Positions 8,069 through 16,735 of a stretch of DNA of 53,256 nt are shown here, in pieces (position 1 is the first letter of the stretch; every line of letters starts with the position of its first letter). Origin of the DNA: Anaerolineae bacterium (GTDB lineage: Bacteria > Chloroflexota > Anaerolineae > 4572-78 > J111); contig JAKLJP010000047.1 in NCBI GenBank assembly GCA_023151115.1, positions 1 to 53,256 on the forward strand, given 5' to 3'. A model generated the notes under the pieces. That model saw nothing but the letters and a program-made list of their open reading frames with translations. It ran no database searches and was not told the origin of the DNA. The position numbers and the translations under genes were made by a program.

Positions 8069-9010
8069 GTGTCTGACTTAATTAAATGTCCGGTGTCACC
8101 CTATTACCAACTAAACTTTGGGGCAGCGTATCTGGGAAATAGTTTAGAACTAATTCAGTACATACCTGATAAAAGCATCAATTTAATATTAACTTCCCCT
8201 CCATTCGCCCTTACCCGTAAAAAAGAATATGGTAATAAAGCTGCTGAAGAATATGTTGAATGGTTTCTAAGATTTGCTTATGAGTTTAAGCGGATATTGA
8301 GGGATGATGGTTCATTAGTTATTGACTTAGGTGGAGCTTATCTGCCAGGATATCCAACAAGAACTATCTACCAATTTGAATTATTAGTTCGATTATGCAA
8401 AGAATTAGGTTTTTTCCTGGCCCAAGATTTTTACCACTACAACCCTTCCCGGCTTCCAACTCCCGCCGAATGGGTCACGGTACGCAGAGTCAGGGTCAAA
8501 GATGCGGTGAATGTTGTTTGGTGGCTGTCTACTACTGAAAACCCAAAAGCAAATAATCGCAATGTGTTAAAGCCTTATAGTGAGAGTATGCAGCAGCTGT
8601 TGAAAAATGGTTACAAAGCAAAACTGCGTCCAAGTGGCCACGATATTTCTACAAAATTTCAAAAAGATAATAATGGAGCTATCCCGCCCAACTTGTTAGA
8701 ATTAGCCAATACAGAGTCGAACAGTGCCTACCTAAGGCGCTGCAAAGAAGCAGGATTAAAGCCTCATCCAGCTCGTTTTCCTGAGGGATTTCCACGCTTT
8801 TTTATCAACTTTTTAACAGATGAAGATGATGTTGTACTAGACCCCTTTGCCGGTTCTAATACAACCGGATATGTAGCTGAAATCCTGAAAAGAAGATGGA
8901 TTGCAATTGAGCTAAACGAAACATATCTGCAAGGTAGCCTCTACAGATTTGAAGAAGTCAACGACATGTTTTCCGCGAGGGGCAGAAATGGCTCAACACC
9001 GAAAGTATGA
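8069..9010 (+). CDS. DNA methyltransferase, N4-cytosine/N6-adenine type
   Basis: A 313-residue SAM-dependent DNA methyltransferase. The catalytic motif IV is TSPPF (about 42-46), and the SAM-binding motif DPFAGSNTTGYVAEI lies near the C-terminus (about 264), which is the circularly permuted (beta-class) order. TSPP-type motifs are common in N4-cytosine enzymes. The central region (about 100-240) would hold the target-recognition domain. The GTG start at 8069 has AAGAGG 8 nt upstream. The next gene, an HNH nuclease, starts inside its last codons, which supports a restriction-modification pair. The segment is AT-richer than prfA and thrS on either side, consistent with transfer. The recognition sequence is unknown. 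Confidence 0.88.
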   Translation: MSDLIKCPVSPYYQLNFGAAYLGNSLELIQYIPDKSINLILTSPPFALTRKKEYGNKAAEEYVEWFLRFAYEFKRILRDDGSLVIDLGGAYLPGYPTRTIYQFELLVRLCKELGFFLAQDFYHYNPSRLPTPAEWVTVRRVRVKDAVNVVWWLSTTENPKANNRNVLKPYSESMQQLLKNGYKAKLRPSGHDISTKFQKDNNGAIPPNLLELANTESNSAYLRRCKEAGLKPHPARFPEGFPRFFINFLTDEDDVVLDPFAGSNTTGYVAEILKRRWIAIELNETYLQGSLYRFEEVNDMFSARGRNGSTPKV

Positions 9011-9992
9011 TCTGCTCGATCAAGTTGTCAAGGCTATCACTGACTCTGGTTGGAATGTCATATACCTGACAAACGTAGCTGCTCATCCTTTTCGGATGCA
9101 GGTATATCGTGAAGATGAAAGTTATAGAGTCCGTATTTACGTTTGGTATCTCACCCACGGTGGAGGCAAGGCGCGCCCGCAAAATGAGTATCGAATTCAA
9201 ATAACCGGAACTAACCATTTTGAACAAGAAATTGGTGGTAAAACTCTTATACTTGGCTGGTGGCAAGAGGCAGGAGTATTTGCCGGGTTTGATGTAAGAA
9301 AGCATTTAGGAATTTTGGGTAAATCGCCTTCTATTCAAATCCGGGAAGAATATTTGAGGAATGCTTATGTGCATGGCTTTTCCCCTTGTGATAAAGGCAA
9401 TGAGGAAATTGCTATAGCTTTTCGTCCTGACTTTTTTGTTGAATACATCCGAAACCTCGAAGCATTACACGATTTTGGTAAATCCACAGAAGATTTGGCA
9501 GTTTTAAATACAGTAGCCCAACACCCCGAAATCAACGAAGAGGATATTCAGATCGTCAACAATGAACGTCGAACCACGCTGGTTGCTGTGCGTAAGAAAC
9601 TGAGAGAGACGAGTTTTAAAAACAGGATTTTAACAGCTTATAACTTTCAGTGCGCTGTCTGTGGCCTTCAGTTAAAACTTGTTGATGCTGCTCATATCAT
9701 TCCGGTGAATCATGAACATAGTACAGATGAAACTCGAAATGGCCTAGCCTTGTGCGCTTTGCATCACCGGGCTTATGATCAGGCATTGATAACTATTACA
9801 AAAGATTACCTCATTCTACTCAATGAGAAACGAATTGCTTACCTCCAAAGCATAAAACAGGACGCCGGATTAGATAACTTTGCTCAACATTTACGACCTA
9901 TTATTTTGCTTCCACCAGCAATTTCGGATCGTCCGCATGCTGAATACATTGCAATAGCCAACAGAATTCGTGGTTGGGAAAATCAGATTTAA
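8988..9992 (+). CDS. HNH restriction endonuclease
   Basis: A 334-residue protein starting at the ATG at 8988, overlapping the methyltransferase gene by 23 nt, with GAGGGG just upstream. The C-terminal third has a clear HNH nuclease domain: CAVCGLQLKLVDAAHIIP, then NGLALCALHHRAYD (about residues 223-264), with the zinc-binding cysteines, the metal-activating His in AAHIIP and the final His. The N-terminal 200 residues are not recognised; they may recognise DNA. Tight overlap with a methyltransferase makes it the likely cognate nuclease of a type II system, though a modification-dependent nuclease is an alternative. Confidence 0.85.
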   Translation: MAQHRKYDLLDQVVKAITDSGWNVIYLTNVAAHPFRMQVYREDESYRVRIYVWYLTHGGGKARPQNEYRIQITGTNHFEQEIGGKTLILGWWQEAGVFAGFDVRKHLGILGKSPSIQIREEYLRNAYVHGFSPCDKGNEEIAIAFRPDFFVEYIRNLEALHDFGKSTEDLAVLNTVAQHPEINEEDIQIVNNERRTTLVAVRKKLRETSFKNRILTAYNFQCAVCGLQLKLVDAAHIIPVNHEHSTDETRNGLALCALHHRAYDQALITITKDYLILLNEKRIAYLQSIKQDAGLDNFAQHLRPIILLPPAISDRPHAEYIAIANRIRGWENQI

Positions 9993-10081
9993 AGACAAAG
10001 TAATTTTATACAATCTAAAATTTGACAATTACACGATATAGAGTTATTTTAACCATGAAGTGTCAAAGGTAAAGCACCCAG

Positions 10082-11161
10082 ATGACTGATTTAAAGCGTA
10101 AAATTCAAGCCATGATTGAAGGGAGACGCCCATATGAGTTATTATGGGGAGACTGCCAACAAGTATTGGATTATTTTCCAGCGGAGAGTATAGATTGTGT
10201 CATCACTTCACCCCCCTACTGGAAGCTGCGCGATTACGAAGTTGACGATGAACAGGTGGATGTTTTGATTGGCAATGAAGATGACCCCAAAGAATATGTC
10301 AACAGACTCGTGGAAATATTTGGCAAGGTCAAACGAGTGCTCAAGCCAAGCGGGTCGCTATGGTTAAATATTGGCGACAAGTATCACAACAAAAATTTAA
10401 TGGGCATGCCCTGGCGGGTGGCCTTAGGATTACAAGATGACGGTTGGATTTTGCGGAATGACATCATTTGGGACCAAATGAAAGGTACGCAAAGCGTCAA
10501 AGACCGCTTGCGTGATGTTTACGAACACATCTTTCACTTTGTCAAGCAGCCCAAATATTACTACGATCACGATAAAATCCGCATCAAGCCCGAAAAACAG
10601 CCGACCACCAACGGCAACGGCATTATCTCAGCTACCGGGGTGAGCGGCAAAAAATATCGAGAGCAAATTTTAAGCAGCACTCACCTCAATGAACAGGAAC
10701 GTCGGGCGGCTTTAACTGCCCTTGACGAAACCCTCTCAAAAATGCGTCGGGGAGAAATTGTTGATTTCCGCATGACCATTCGCGGTCAGCAGCGTACCTA
10801 TCACAGTGATAGTAAACAAGTGAGTGGGCGAGCGAAAGAGATAGAGGACAAGGGATTTTTTATCATCGCCAGCCATGCCAAAGGCTACATTCCCTCCGAT
10901 ATTTGGCGAATTGTCCCCGAAGATATTTGGCGCAAAGATGCTCACTACGCCGTATTTCCCATGGAATTACTAGAAGTGCCGCTCAAGGCCACTTGTCCCC
11001 CCAATGGAATTGTTCTTGATCCCTTTATGGGTACAGGCAGTACGATTGCAGCAGCTATTCATTTTGGGCAGCGTGGTTTAGGAATTGAGATTAGCCAGAA
11101 CTATATTCAAGTTGCCGAAGAACGTTTGAAGGAAAGTTCAATCCAGATGAGTTTTTATTGA
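10082..11161 (+). CDS. second DNA methyltransferase, N4-cytosine/N6-adenine type
   Basis: A 359-residue enzyme with ITSPPYWKLRDYE (TSPPY at about 42-46) and a C-terminal SAM motif DPFMGTGSTIAAAI (about 315), again beta-class order. VLKPSGSLWLNIGD after motif IV is typical of this fold. The middle part (about 150-260) is the likely target-recognition domain. The ATG at 10082 is 89 bp after the HNH gene. The gene's 3' end overlaps by 7 bp the 3' end of a convergent NotI-like nuclease gene, so this enzyme probably protects against that nuclease rather than belonging to the HNH pair. Confidence 0.88.
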   Translation: MTDLKRKIQAMIEGRRPYELLWGDCQQVLDYFPAESIDCVITSPPYWKLRDYEVDDEQVDVLIGNEDDPKEYVNRLVEIFGKVKRVLKPSGSLWLNIGDKYHNKNLMGMPWRVALGLQDDGWILRNDIIWDQMKGTQSVKDRLRDVYEHIFHFVKQPKYYYDHDKIRIKPEKQPTTNGNGIISATGVSGKKYREQILSSTHLNEQERRAALTALDETLSKMRRGEIVDFRMTIRGQQRTYHSDSKQVSGRAKEIEDKGFFIIASHAKGYIPSDIWRIVPEDIWRKDAHYAVFPMELLEVPLKATCPPNGIVLDPFMGTGSTIAAAIHFGQRGLGIEISQNYIQVAEERLKESSIQMSFY

Positions 11162-12018
11162 GTAAGTTTCCTGGCTACATTCGCCATGAATTTATCAAGC
11201 GTAGGAAAAGTATCTTTGTTAGCTCCGGCTAATATCCGGCGAATCCCCTCCGTATTTGTGCTTACTTTTTCGTCTAATTCAAGCAGCCAGGAGTTGCTAC
11301 TATCATCCCATTTCATTCTGAACGTGTAAAAATGTACAGGGTCCGCCGGGTCGGCGGCCCTTAACCCACTGGTATCACAGGCGTTGCGCAGATAGGCCAG
11401 GGCTACATCCTGAATCACAAAGATCATTCTTTTGCCCCATGACTCGATAATGACGCCTTTTTTGTAAACTTGCTGCATCATTGTTTTGAGAAATTCATTG
11501 GCCCAGTTTATGCCATATTTATAGCTGTCGCTCTGAAACTTACCTGTTTGCTTGTGTTCCAAGAATGCCTGCCAGGGTGTGCCTGTTGTTCCGGCGGCCT
11601 GCAATTCGACACACACAAAATCGCTGGTTATATCAATGATTCCTTCTTCTTTCACCTTAACTGCCACGTAATCAACACTTCCGGCTACCCCAAGAGATAC
11701 TTCTGTCGCCCACATCACTTTTTCATCAGCCGCCAGCGAGCCAAAATAATCCTCCTCGATAGCCTTAAACAGCAAAGGGGTATCGAAACGATGGGGGCAA
11801 ATTATGACAGGTAGAAACTTGCCTGAAAACTCTCCTTTATAACCCACTGAACAGATACCGATTTTTATATGTGGTTCACTCTTCCGCGGTTTTTTGCAAA
11901 CACCCCCTAAAAACGGGCAATATTGCTCGACTCGCGCTTGTTGCGCCTCTTCGCTCTGGTCAGTATATGGATAGCCAAATAATTCGAGAGGGAATCTTTT
12001 GATAATTGGTTCAGGCAT
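11155..12018 (-). CDS. NotI-like restriction endonuclease
   Basis: A 287-residue protein that I assign to the NotI family. It carries the four-cysteine set expected for the NotI metal site: CPFLGGVC (Cys34, Cys41), GICSVG (Cys56) and IICPHRF (Cys74). A PD-(D/E)xK-type core follows, with Asp116 in SVDYVAV and Glu138-x-Gln140 in FVCVELQAAGT. The gene converges on the second methyltransferase gene and overlaps it by 7 bp, a common layout for a nuclease and its methyltransferase. I infer a type II system with a rare-cutter-like nuclease; specificity is unknown. The gene start, ATG at 12018, is 22 bp from the end of thrS. Confidence 0.78.
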   Translation of the reverse strand: MPEPIIKRFPLELFGYPYTDQSEEAQQARVEQYCPFLGGVCKKPRKSEPHIKIGICSVGYKGEFSGKFLPVIICPHRFDTPLLFKAIEEDYFGSLAADEKVMWATEVSLGVAGSVDYVAVKVKEEGIIDITSDFVCVELQAAGTTGTPWQAFLEHKQTGKFQSDSYKYGINWANEFLKTMMQQVYKKGVIIESWGKRMIFVIQDVALAYLRNACDTSGLRAADPADPVHFYTFRMKWDDSSNSWLLELDEKVSTNTEGIRRILAGANKDTFPTLDKFMANVARKLTQ

Positions 12019-12039
12019 GTCACCCCCTTTGTAGACGAT

Positions 12040-13824
12040 TTATGATTTCTGCGTCACCGCCTCCAGCGCCATCCTCTCAAAGGCCGACACCTCCAGCGGC
12101 CCCAAATCTTCGCCGCTGCGGAGACGCACCGCCACCTGATGGGCGGCCTGCTCTTTATCCCCCACGACCAGCATGTAGGGAATTTTCTGCTTCTGGGCCA
12201 GGCGAATCTTGTGGCCCATGCGCTCGCTGCCGGCATCTACCTCGACCCGCAGCCCGGCGGCCTTGAGCCGTTGGGCGACCTCATCGCAGTAGGCCACGTG
12301 CCGGTCGGCGATGGGGATCAGCACGGCCTGCACCGGCGACAGCCAGACCGGGAAGGCTCCGCCGTAATGCTCGATCAGTACCCCAAAAAAGCGTTCCATC
12401 GAACCCAGCAGGGCGCGGTGCACCATGTAAGGCCGGTGCGGCTGGCCGTCCTCGCCAATGTAGGTGATGTCGAAGCGCTCCGGCAGGTTGAAATCAAACT
12501 GGATGGTGCTCAACTGCCACTCCCGGCCCAGCGCATCCTTGATTTTGAGGTCAATTTTGGGGCCGTAAAACGCCCCGCCGCCGGGGTCAATTTCGTAAGG
12601 CAGGTTGGCCCTTTCCAGTGCCGCTTCCAAAGCGGCTTCGGCGGTGTGCCAATCCTCCAACTCGCCGACGGCTTTGGTTTCGGGCCGGGTGCTGAGATAG
12701 GCGGTGAAGTCGGTAAAGCCAAAGCTGCGCAGGATGCGCAGGCAGAAGTTCAGGGCAAAATCTATCTCTTCGGGCATCTTCTCCGGCTGGACAAAGTGAT
12801 GGGCGTCGTCCTGGGTAAAGCCGCGCACCCGCAGCAGGCCGTGCAGCACCCCGCTGCGCTCATAACGATAAACCGTGCCCCATTCGGCAAAGCGCAGAGG
12901 CAGGTCGCGGTAGCTGCGCAGTTTGTCCTGGTAAATCATAATATGAAAGGGGCAGTTCATCGGCTTGAGGTAATATTCCTGCCCATCAATATCGAGCGGG
13001 GCATACATATTTTCCTTATAAAAGGTCAGGTGGCCGCTGGTTTGCCAGAGCGTACTTTTGCCGATGTGCGGCGAGTAAACCAGGTCATACCCCTGGGCCA
13101 GGTGCTCTTTGCGGCAAAACTCTTCGGCCAGGTGACGCATCAAGCCGCCGTTGGGATGCCACAAAATCAAGCCCCCGCCGAGCATATCCGGCTCGGTGCT
13201 GAACAAATCCAGTTCCTTGCCCAGCTTGCGGTGGTCCCGTTTTTCGGCCTCCTCCAGGAGATGCAGATAATTGGCCAGTTCCTCCGGCGTTTGCCAGGCT
13301 GTGCCGTAGATACGCTGCAACTGCTGGCGTTTTTCGTCGCCCCGCCAATAGGCCCCGGCGATTTTCATCAGCTTGAAAGCCAGCGGGTTGATCTCGCCCA
13401 GGTTGGCTACATGCGGCCCTTTGCACAAATCTTCAAAGGTATCATGCTTGTAGGTGCTGATAACCGGCGGCGCATCGGTCGGTTCGCCGTATTCGTCCAC
13501 CCCGCCCTTTTCCAACCCTTCGATTAACTCGATTTTGTAGGGTTGGCCGGCAAAGAGGGTTTTGGCTTCGGCCGCGCTCAGCTCACGGCGCTGGAAGGTG
13601 TGTCTCCCCTTGAGGATTTCACGCATGCGTTTTTCTAACACGGCCAAATCGTCCGGGGTGAGGGGACGCGGCAGGTCAAAATCGTAGTAAAAGCCATCCT
13701 CGATGGGCGGGCCGATGGCGATTTTGCCGGTTGGGAACATCTCCAGCACCGCCTGAGCCATCACGTGGGCCAGGCTGTGGCGGATTTTGTAGAGTTGGTC
13801 TTGGACTAATTCGTTTGATTTCAT
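12040..13824 (-). CDS. thrS: threonyl-tRNA synthetase, paralogue 1
   Basis: A 594-residue class II synthetase that charges tRNA-Thr. It starts directly at the editing domain (KIRHSLAHVMAQAV) and lacks the ~60-residue TGS domain found in E. coli ThrRS. Editing residues are present: HSLAH near the start and DLCKGPH later. The catalytic core has the zinc ligands in MNCPFHIM (Cys), DDAHHF (His) and MVHRALLGS (His), motif 2 in RYERSGVLHGLLRVRGF, and a normal anticodon-binding domain at the end. The ATG at 13824 follows GGAAAGATG. A second, clearly divergent thrS lies 151 bp upstream on the same strand. Both look functional. Confidence 0.93.
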   Translation of the reverse strand: MKSNELVQDQLYKIRHSLAHVMAQAVLEMFPTGKIAIGPPIEDGFYYDFDLPRPLTPDDLAVLEKRMREILKGRHTFQRRELSAAEAKTLFAGQPYKIELIEGLEKGGVDEYGEPTDAPPVISTYKHDTFEDLCKGPHVANLGEINPLAFKLMKIAGAYWRGDEKRQQLQRIYGTAWQTPEELANYLHLLEEAEKRDHRKLGKELDLFSTEPDMLGGGLILWHPNGGLMRHLAEEFCRKEHLAQGYDLVYSPHIGKSTLWQTSGHLTFYKENMYAPLDIDGQEYYLKPMNCPFHIMIYQDKLRSYRDLPLRFAEWGTVYRYERSGVLHGLLRVRGFTQDDAHHFVQPEKMPEEIDFALNFCLRILRSFGFTDFTAYLSTRPETKAVGELEDWHTAEAALEAALERANLPYEIDPGGGAFYGPKIDLKIKDALGREWQLSTIQFDFNLPERFDITYIGEDGQPHRPYMVHRALLGSMERFFGVLIEHYGGAFPVWLSPVQAVLIPIADRHVAYCDEVAQRLKAAGLRVEVDAGSERMGHKIRLAQKQKIPYMLVVGDKEQAAHQVAVRLRSGEDLGPLEVSAFERMALEAVTQKS

Positions 13825-13852
13825 AGGACATCTTTCCAAATTTAAGGCAACT

Positions 13853-13968
13853 ACTCAGGTCACAGAGAGACACAGAGACAACGCAGAGAGACGCAGAGTT
13901 TTTGCCTCTTTTTCTCTGTGTTTCTCTGTGCTTTCAATCTCTGTGAATCTCTGTGTTACCTTTTGAAA
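13853..13968. repeat. ACAGAGAGAC-type inverted cassette between the thrS genes
   Basis: Tandem CACAGAGA/CGCAGAGA units (about 13859-13899) face TCTCTGTG units (about 13912-13957). The cassette fills nearly the whole gap between the two thrS genes and could form a long hairpin in a read-through transcript. Confidence 0.8.
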
Positions 13969-13975
13969 GATAATT

Positions 13976-15793
13976 CTACAACTCGCTCGACCGGCTGGCG
14001 ATGCGCTGCTGGGTTTGGGCGATGAACTCGGCTACCGGCAAATCGTTCTGGCGAGAGCCATCCCGCTTGCGCAGCGAGACCGTGCCGTTGGCTACCTCCT
14101 GGTCGCCGACCACCAGCATGTACGGAATCTGCAATAACTGGGCCTGCCGAATCTTGGCGTTCATGCGCTCTGTGCCCAAATCGGCCTGGGCGCGGATGTT
14201 GGCTGCCCGCAACCGGCGAGCCAGCGCGCCGGCGTACTCGTTATGGGCCTCGGTAATCGGCACGACTACCGCCTGATCCGGCGAGAGCCAGACCGGGAAT
14301 TTGCCGGCGTACTGTTCCAGCAAAAAGCCGACCATACGTTCATGCGTGCTCAGCGGGGCGCGGTGGATGCACAACGGCGTTTCTTCCTGGCCGTGCTGGT
14401 TGATAAAGGTCAGGTTGAAGCGGGGCGGCACGGCGAAGTCCACCTGGTTGGTAGCCAGGGAGAACTCGCGGCCAATGGCGCTCCAGATTTGCACATCAAT
14501 CTTGGGGCCGTAGAAAGCGGCCTCGTCGGGCACTTCCACAAAAGGCACGCCGCCGTGTTCCATGGCCCGGCGGACCATATCTTCGGTTTTGAGCCACAGC
14601 CGCTCGTTGTCTACGTATTTTTTGCCCAGACCCTTTTTGTGGTGGGTGCTCAGGCGCATGACATACTTTTCGACGTTGAGCAGCTTGAAATATTCCAGGT
14701 ACAGATTGACCACGCCCAGAAATTCGCTCTCAAACTGCTCCTCGGAGCAGTAGATGTGGGCGTCGTTCATCTGCATCGAGCGGACCCGCATCAGGCCGAA
14801 CAACTCGCCGCTTTTTTCGTAGCGATAGCACGTGCCGTACTCGGCCAGGCGCACCGGCAGGTCACGGTAGCTGCGCGGCTTGCTGCCAAAGATTTTGTGG
14901 TGGAAGGGGCAGTTCATGGGCTTGATGTAGTAGCGCACGCCTTCCATCCCCATGGGCGGGAACATGCTTTCGGCGTAGTAGGGCAGATGACCGCTGCGCA
15001 GGAACAAATCTTCTTTGGTCAGGTGGGGCGTGCGCACCCGGTCGTAGCCGGCTTTTTGCTCCATTTCCTTGGCCAGCTTTTCCAGCTCTTCGATCAGCAC
15101 CGCGCCGCGCGGCAACCACAGGGGCAGCCCTGGCCCGACTTCTTCATCAAAGGTAAAGATTTCCAACTCTTTGCCCAGCTTGCGATGGTCGCGCTTTTTG
15201 GCCTCTTCCAACATCTCCAGATATTGGTTCAACTCTTTTTTGTTGGCCCAGGCCGTCCCGTAGATGCGCTGGAGCATCGGGTTATCTTCGTCGCCGCGCC
15301 AGTAAGCGCCGGCGACGGTCATCAGCTTGAAGCCGTCACCGGGAATCTGGTTGGTGGCTTCGACGTGCGGGCCCCGGCACAAGTCCTCAAAGGTATCCTG
15401 GCGGTAGGTGCTGATGACCGGCTTTTCGCTGGTTTCGTTGCCGTATTCATCAATGCCGCCCTGGGCCAGGCCGTCAATCAACTCTAATTTGTAGGGTTGA
15501 TTTTTAAACAACTCACGGGCTTCATCGGCGCTGACCTCGCGGTACTCAAACTTGTGCCGGCCGCCGATAATCTGGCGCATGCGCTTTTCGATAGCTTCCA
15601 GGTCTTCCGGGGTAAAGGTGCGCGGCTTGCCGTGCTCGTCCCGGCCCAGGTCAAAGTCGTAGTAAAAGCCGGTATCAATCGGCGGGCCAATGCCGAGTTT
15701 GACATCGGGGTACAGTTCCGTCACCGCCTGGGCCATTACGTGGGCCAGGCTGTGGCGGAGTTTGTAGAGTTTGTCGTCTTGTTGACTGTTCAT
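13976..15793 (-). CDS. thrS: threonyl-tRNA synthetase, paralogue 2
   Basis: A 605-residue threonyl-tRNA synthetase, again without a TGS domain. It has HSLAHVMAQAVTEL and DLCRGPHVE in the editing domain, zinc ligands in MNCPFHHKI, NDAHIY and CIHRAPLSTHE, and the C-terminal anticodon-binding domain. Relative to paralogue 1 it has a short insertion after YYDFDLGRD and different sequence around motif 2 (RYEKSGELFGLMRVRSM), so this is not a recent duplication. It follows a small gene by 2 bp, and that gene sits behind a T-box leader, so its expression probably responds to uncharged tRNA-Thr. The start is ATG at 15793. Confidence 0.94.
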   Translation of the reverse strand: MNSQQDDKLYKLRHSLAHVMAQAVTELYPDVKLGIGPPIDTGFYYDFDLGRDEHGKPRTFTPEDLEAIEKRMRQIIGGRHKFEYREVSADEARELFKNQPYKLELIDGLAQGGIDEYGNETSEKPVISTYRQDTFEDLCRGPHVEATNQIPGDGFKLMTVAGAYWRGDEDNPMLQRIYGTAWANKKELNQYLEMLEEAKKRDHRKLGKELEIFTFDEEVGPGLPLWLPRGAVLIEELEKLAKEMEQKAGYDRVRTPHLTKEDLFLRSGHLPYYAESMFPPMGMEGVRYYIKPMNCPFHHKIFGSKPRSYRDLPVRLAEYGTCYRYEKSGELFGLMRVRSMQMNDAHIYCSEEQFESEFLGVVNLYLEYFKLLNVEKYVMRLSTHHKKGLGKKYVDNERLWLKTEDMVRRAMEHGGVPFVEVPDEAAFYGPKIDVQIWSAIGREFSLATNQVDFAVPPRFNLTFINQHGQEETPLCIHRAPLSTHERMVGFLLEQYAGKFPVWLSPDQAVVVPITEAHNEYAGALARRLRAANIRAQADLGTERMNAKIRQAQLLQIPYMLVVGDQEVANGTVSLRKRDGSRQNDLPVAEFIAQTQQRIASRSSEL

Positions 15794-15795
15794 GA

Positions 15796-16341
15796 TTAAT
15801 CACCTTTTCCCAAATGGATTGTGTCGTCGGCTTTAAGCCCTAATGCTTCTGCTTCTTCGGCGCTGAGTTGTTGGACCTTCACCCCCATTTGCCCCAAGAA
15901 GCCCTCGATGAAAGTCAGATAGCCCCGCCGGTGCATACCCACGCTCCACTTTTTGACCGAACTCTTGATCACGCCGAGAATGCCGATCACATCCTCAACT
16001 TCCAATGGTCCATAGCGCTCAAACGCCGAGTGCAGATTCATCAGCACAAGGTGCTGCACAAAAGCGTGCTCCCCTTCCACTGTAGCCTCGGAACCTCCAG
16101 GCTCGCTACTTCTCGGGCTGAGAAGCAGGTGAGCCGCTTCCGGTTGTTTCAAACGGGCAATAAGGTCGTCTAATGCCTGGCTTATGTCACCGTCCGTCAA
16201 ATCAGGGCTAATTGTTCCGGCTTGCAGCAGGCCTGTCTCTGCATTGAGAATGTACATCACATATTGCTCGCTGCGATAATCCGGGGTTAAGTTGAGCTTA
16301 AAGCCCGGTCGCGCCCCTGGTACTCTTTTTCGTTTGGCCAT
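15796..16341 (-). CDS. conserved small protein upstream of thrS, unknown
   Basis: A 181-residue soluble protein with a basic N-terminus (MAKRKRVPGARPGF). It has no signal peptide or membrane helix and no motif I can name. The C-terminal half (EDVIGILGVIKSSVKKWSVG...) looks helical, and the last 20 residues are acidic. The ATG at 16341 has a perfect AAGGAGG six nucleotides upstream. It is the first gene after the T-box leader and ends 2 bp before thrS, so it is expected to be co-regulated with threonine charging. A mid-protein Ser/Gly/Glu-rich stretch (about 86-97) may be a repeat-derived insertion, but I cannot show this. Confidence 0.8.
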   Translation of the reverse strand: MAKRKRVPGARPGFKLNLTPDYRSEQYVMYILNAETGLLQAGTISPDLTDGDISQALDDLIARLKQPEAAHLLLSPRSSEPGGSEATVEGEHAFVQHLVLMNLHSAFERYGPLEVEDVIGILGVIKSSVKKWSVGMHRRGYLTFIEGFLGQMGVKVQQLSAEEAEALGLKADDTIHLGKGD

Positions 16342-16361
16342 TTAAAACCTCCTTCGGTTCA

Positions 16362-16640
16362 AAATAAAAATCCCCCACCCACTTTGGGGCGAGGGACTCG
16401 ATGTCTACGCGGTTCCACCCAATTTTAGTTGAACGTTTTAATGTTGAACGTTAAACGTTTAACCCTTGTGTAGCCTTTAACAGAGCCACCCGGAGCCTCA
16501 TACTGGCAGTCGCGTTCCGAGGCTCACTCTCGAGGGGTTTTCAGCCGGTCCCGGCGAAGAAGGCTTGCAGCTTATAACCTTCTCTCTCTGGCACAGAGAT
16601 TTTGGCTTACTCGTCTCGATCAACGTTTTAACTCAATTGG
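16362..16640 (-). promoter_or_regulatory. T-box leader with terminator upstream of the thrS operon
   Basis: Read on the minus strand, the leader has a stem I start GAGACGAGTA (near 16610), paired sequence through about 16465, the diagnostic T-box GGGTGGAACCGCG at 16408-16420, then a terminator hairpin (CCTCGCCCC against GGGTGGGGG, 16371-16396) followed by a T-rich run. This is the layout of a transcriptional T-box riboswitch, which senses uncharged tRNA. Its position before thrS implies tRNA-Thr; I did not fix the specifier codon. AACGTT-type repeat units lie between stem I and the T-box (about 16429-16464) and upstream of stem I (about 16618-16648). Confidence 0.88.
16371..16398 (-). terminator. 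T-box terminator hairpin
   Basis: On the minus strand, TCCCTCGCCCC pairs with GGGTGGGGGA and is followed by TTTTTATTTT. It is the attenuator controlled by the T-box upstream of the small gene and thrS. Confidence 0.8.
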
Positions 16641-16719
16641 TTAAACGGAGTCTAGCACAGAGCGGGCGTTGTGTCAATCAGCGGCGACCGACCAATTCTA
16701 CACCTTAGCAATTATGTGC

Positions 16720-16725
16720 TATAAT
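16720..16725 (+). promoter_or_regulatory. candidate -10 box of ruvB
   Basis: TATAAT ends 10 nt before the ruvB ATG, so transcription from it would start about 3-4 nt upstream of the ATG, giving a nearly leaderless mRNA. There is no Shine-Dalgarno sequence in between. The -35 region (TCTACA at 17-nt spacing) is poor. Confidence 0.5.
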
Positions 16726-16735
16726 CATCGCCACT

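Noticed and set aside
8044..8076. A short ATG frame before the first methyltransferase
   Set aside because: It ends after ten codons across the true GTG start; it could be a leader peptide but nothing supports this.
12139..13527. A 462-codon open frame opposite thrS paralogue 1
   Set aside because: Antisense shadow of a conserved synthetase; no known motif.
14243..15487. A 414-codon open frame opposite thrS paralogue 2
   Set aside because: Antisense shadow, no domain, His/Gln-rich composition typical of a reversed GC-rich gene.
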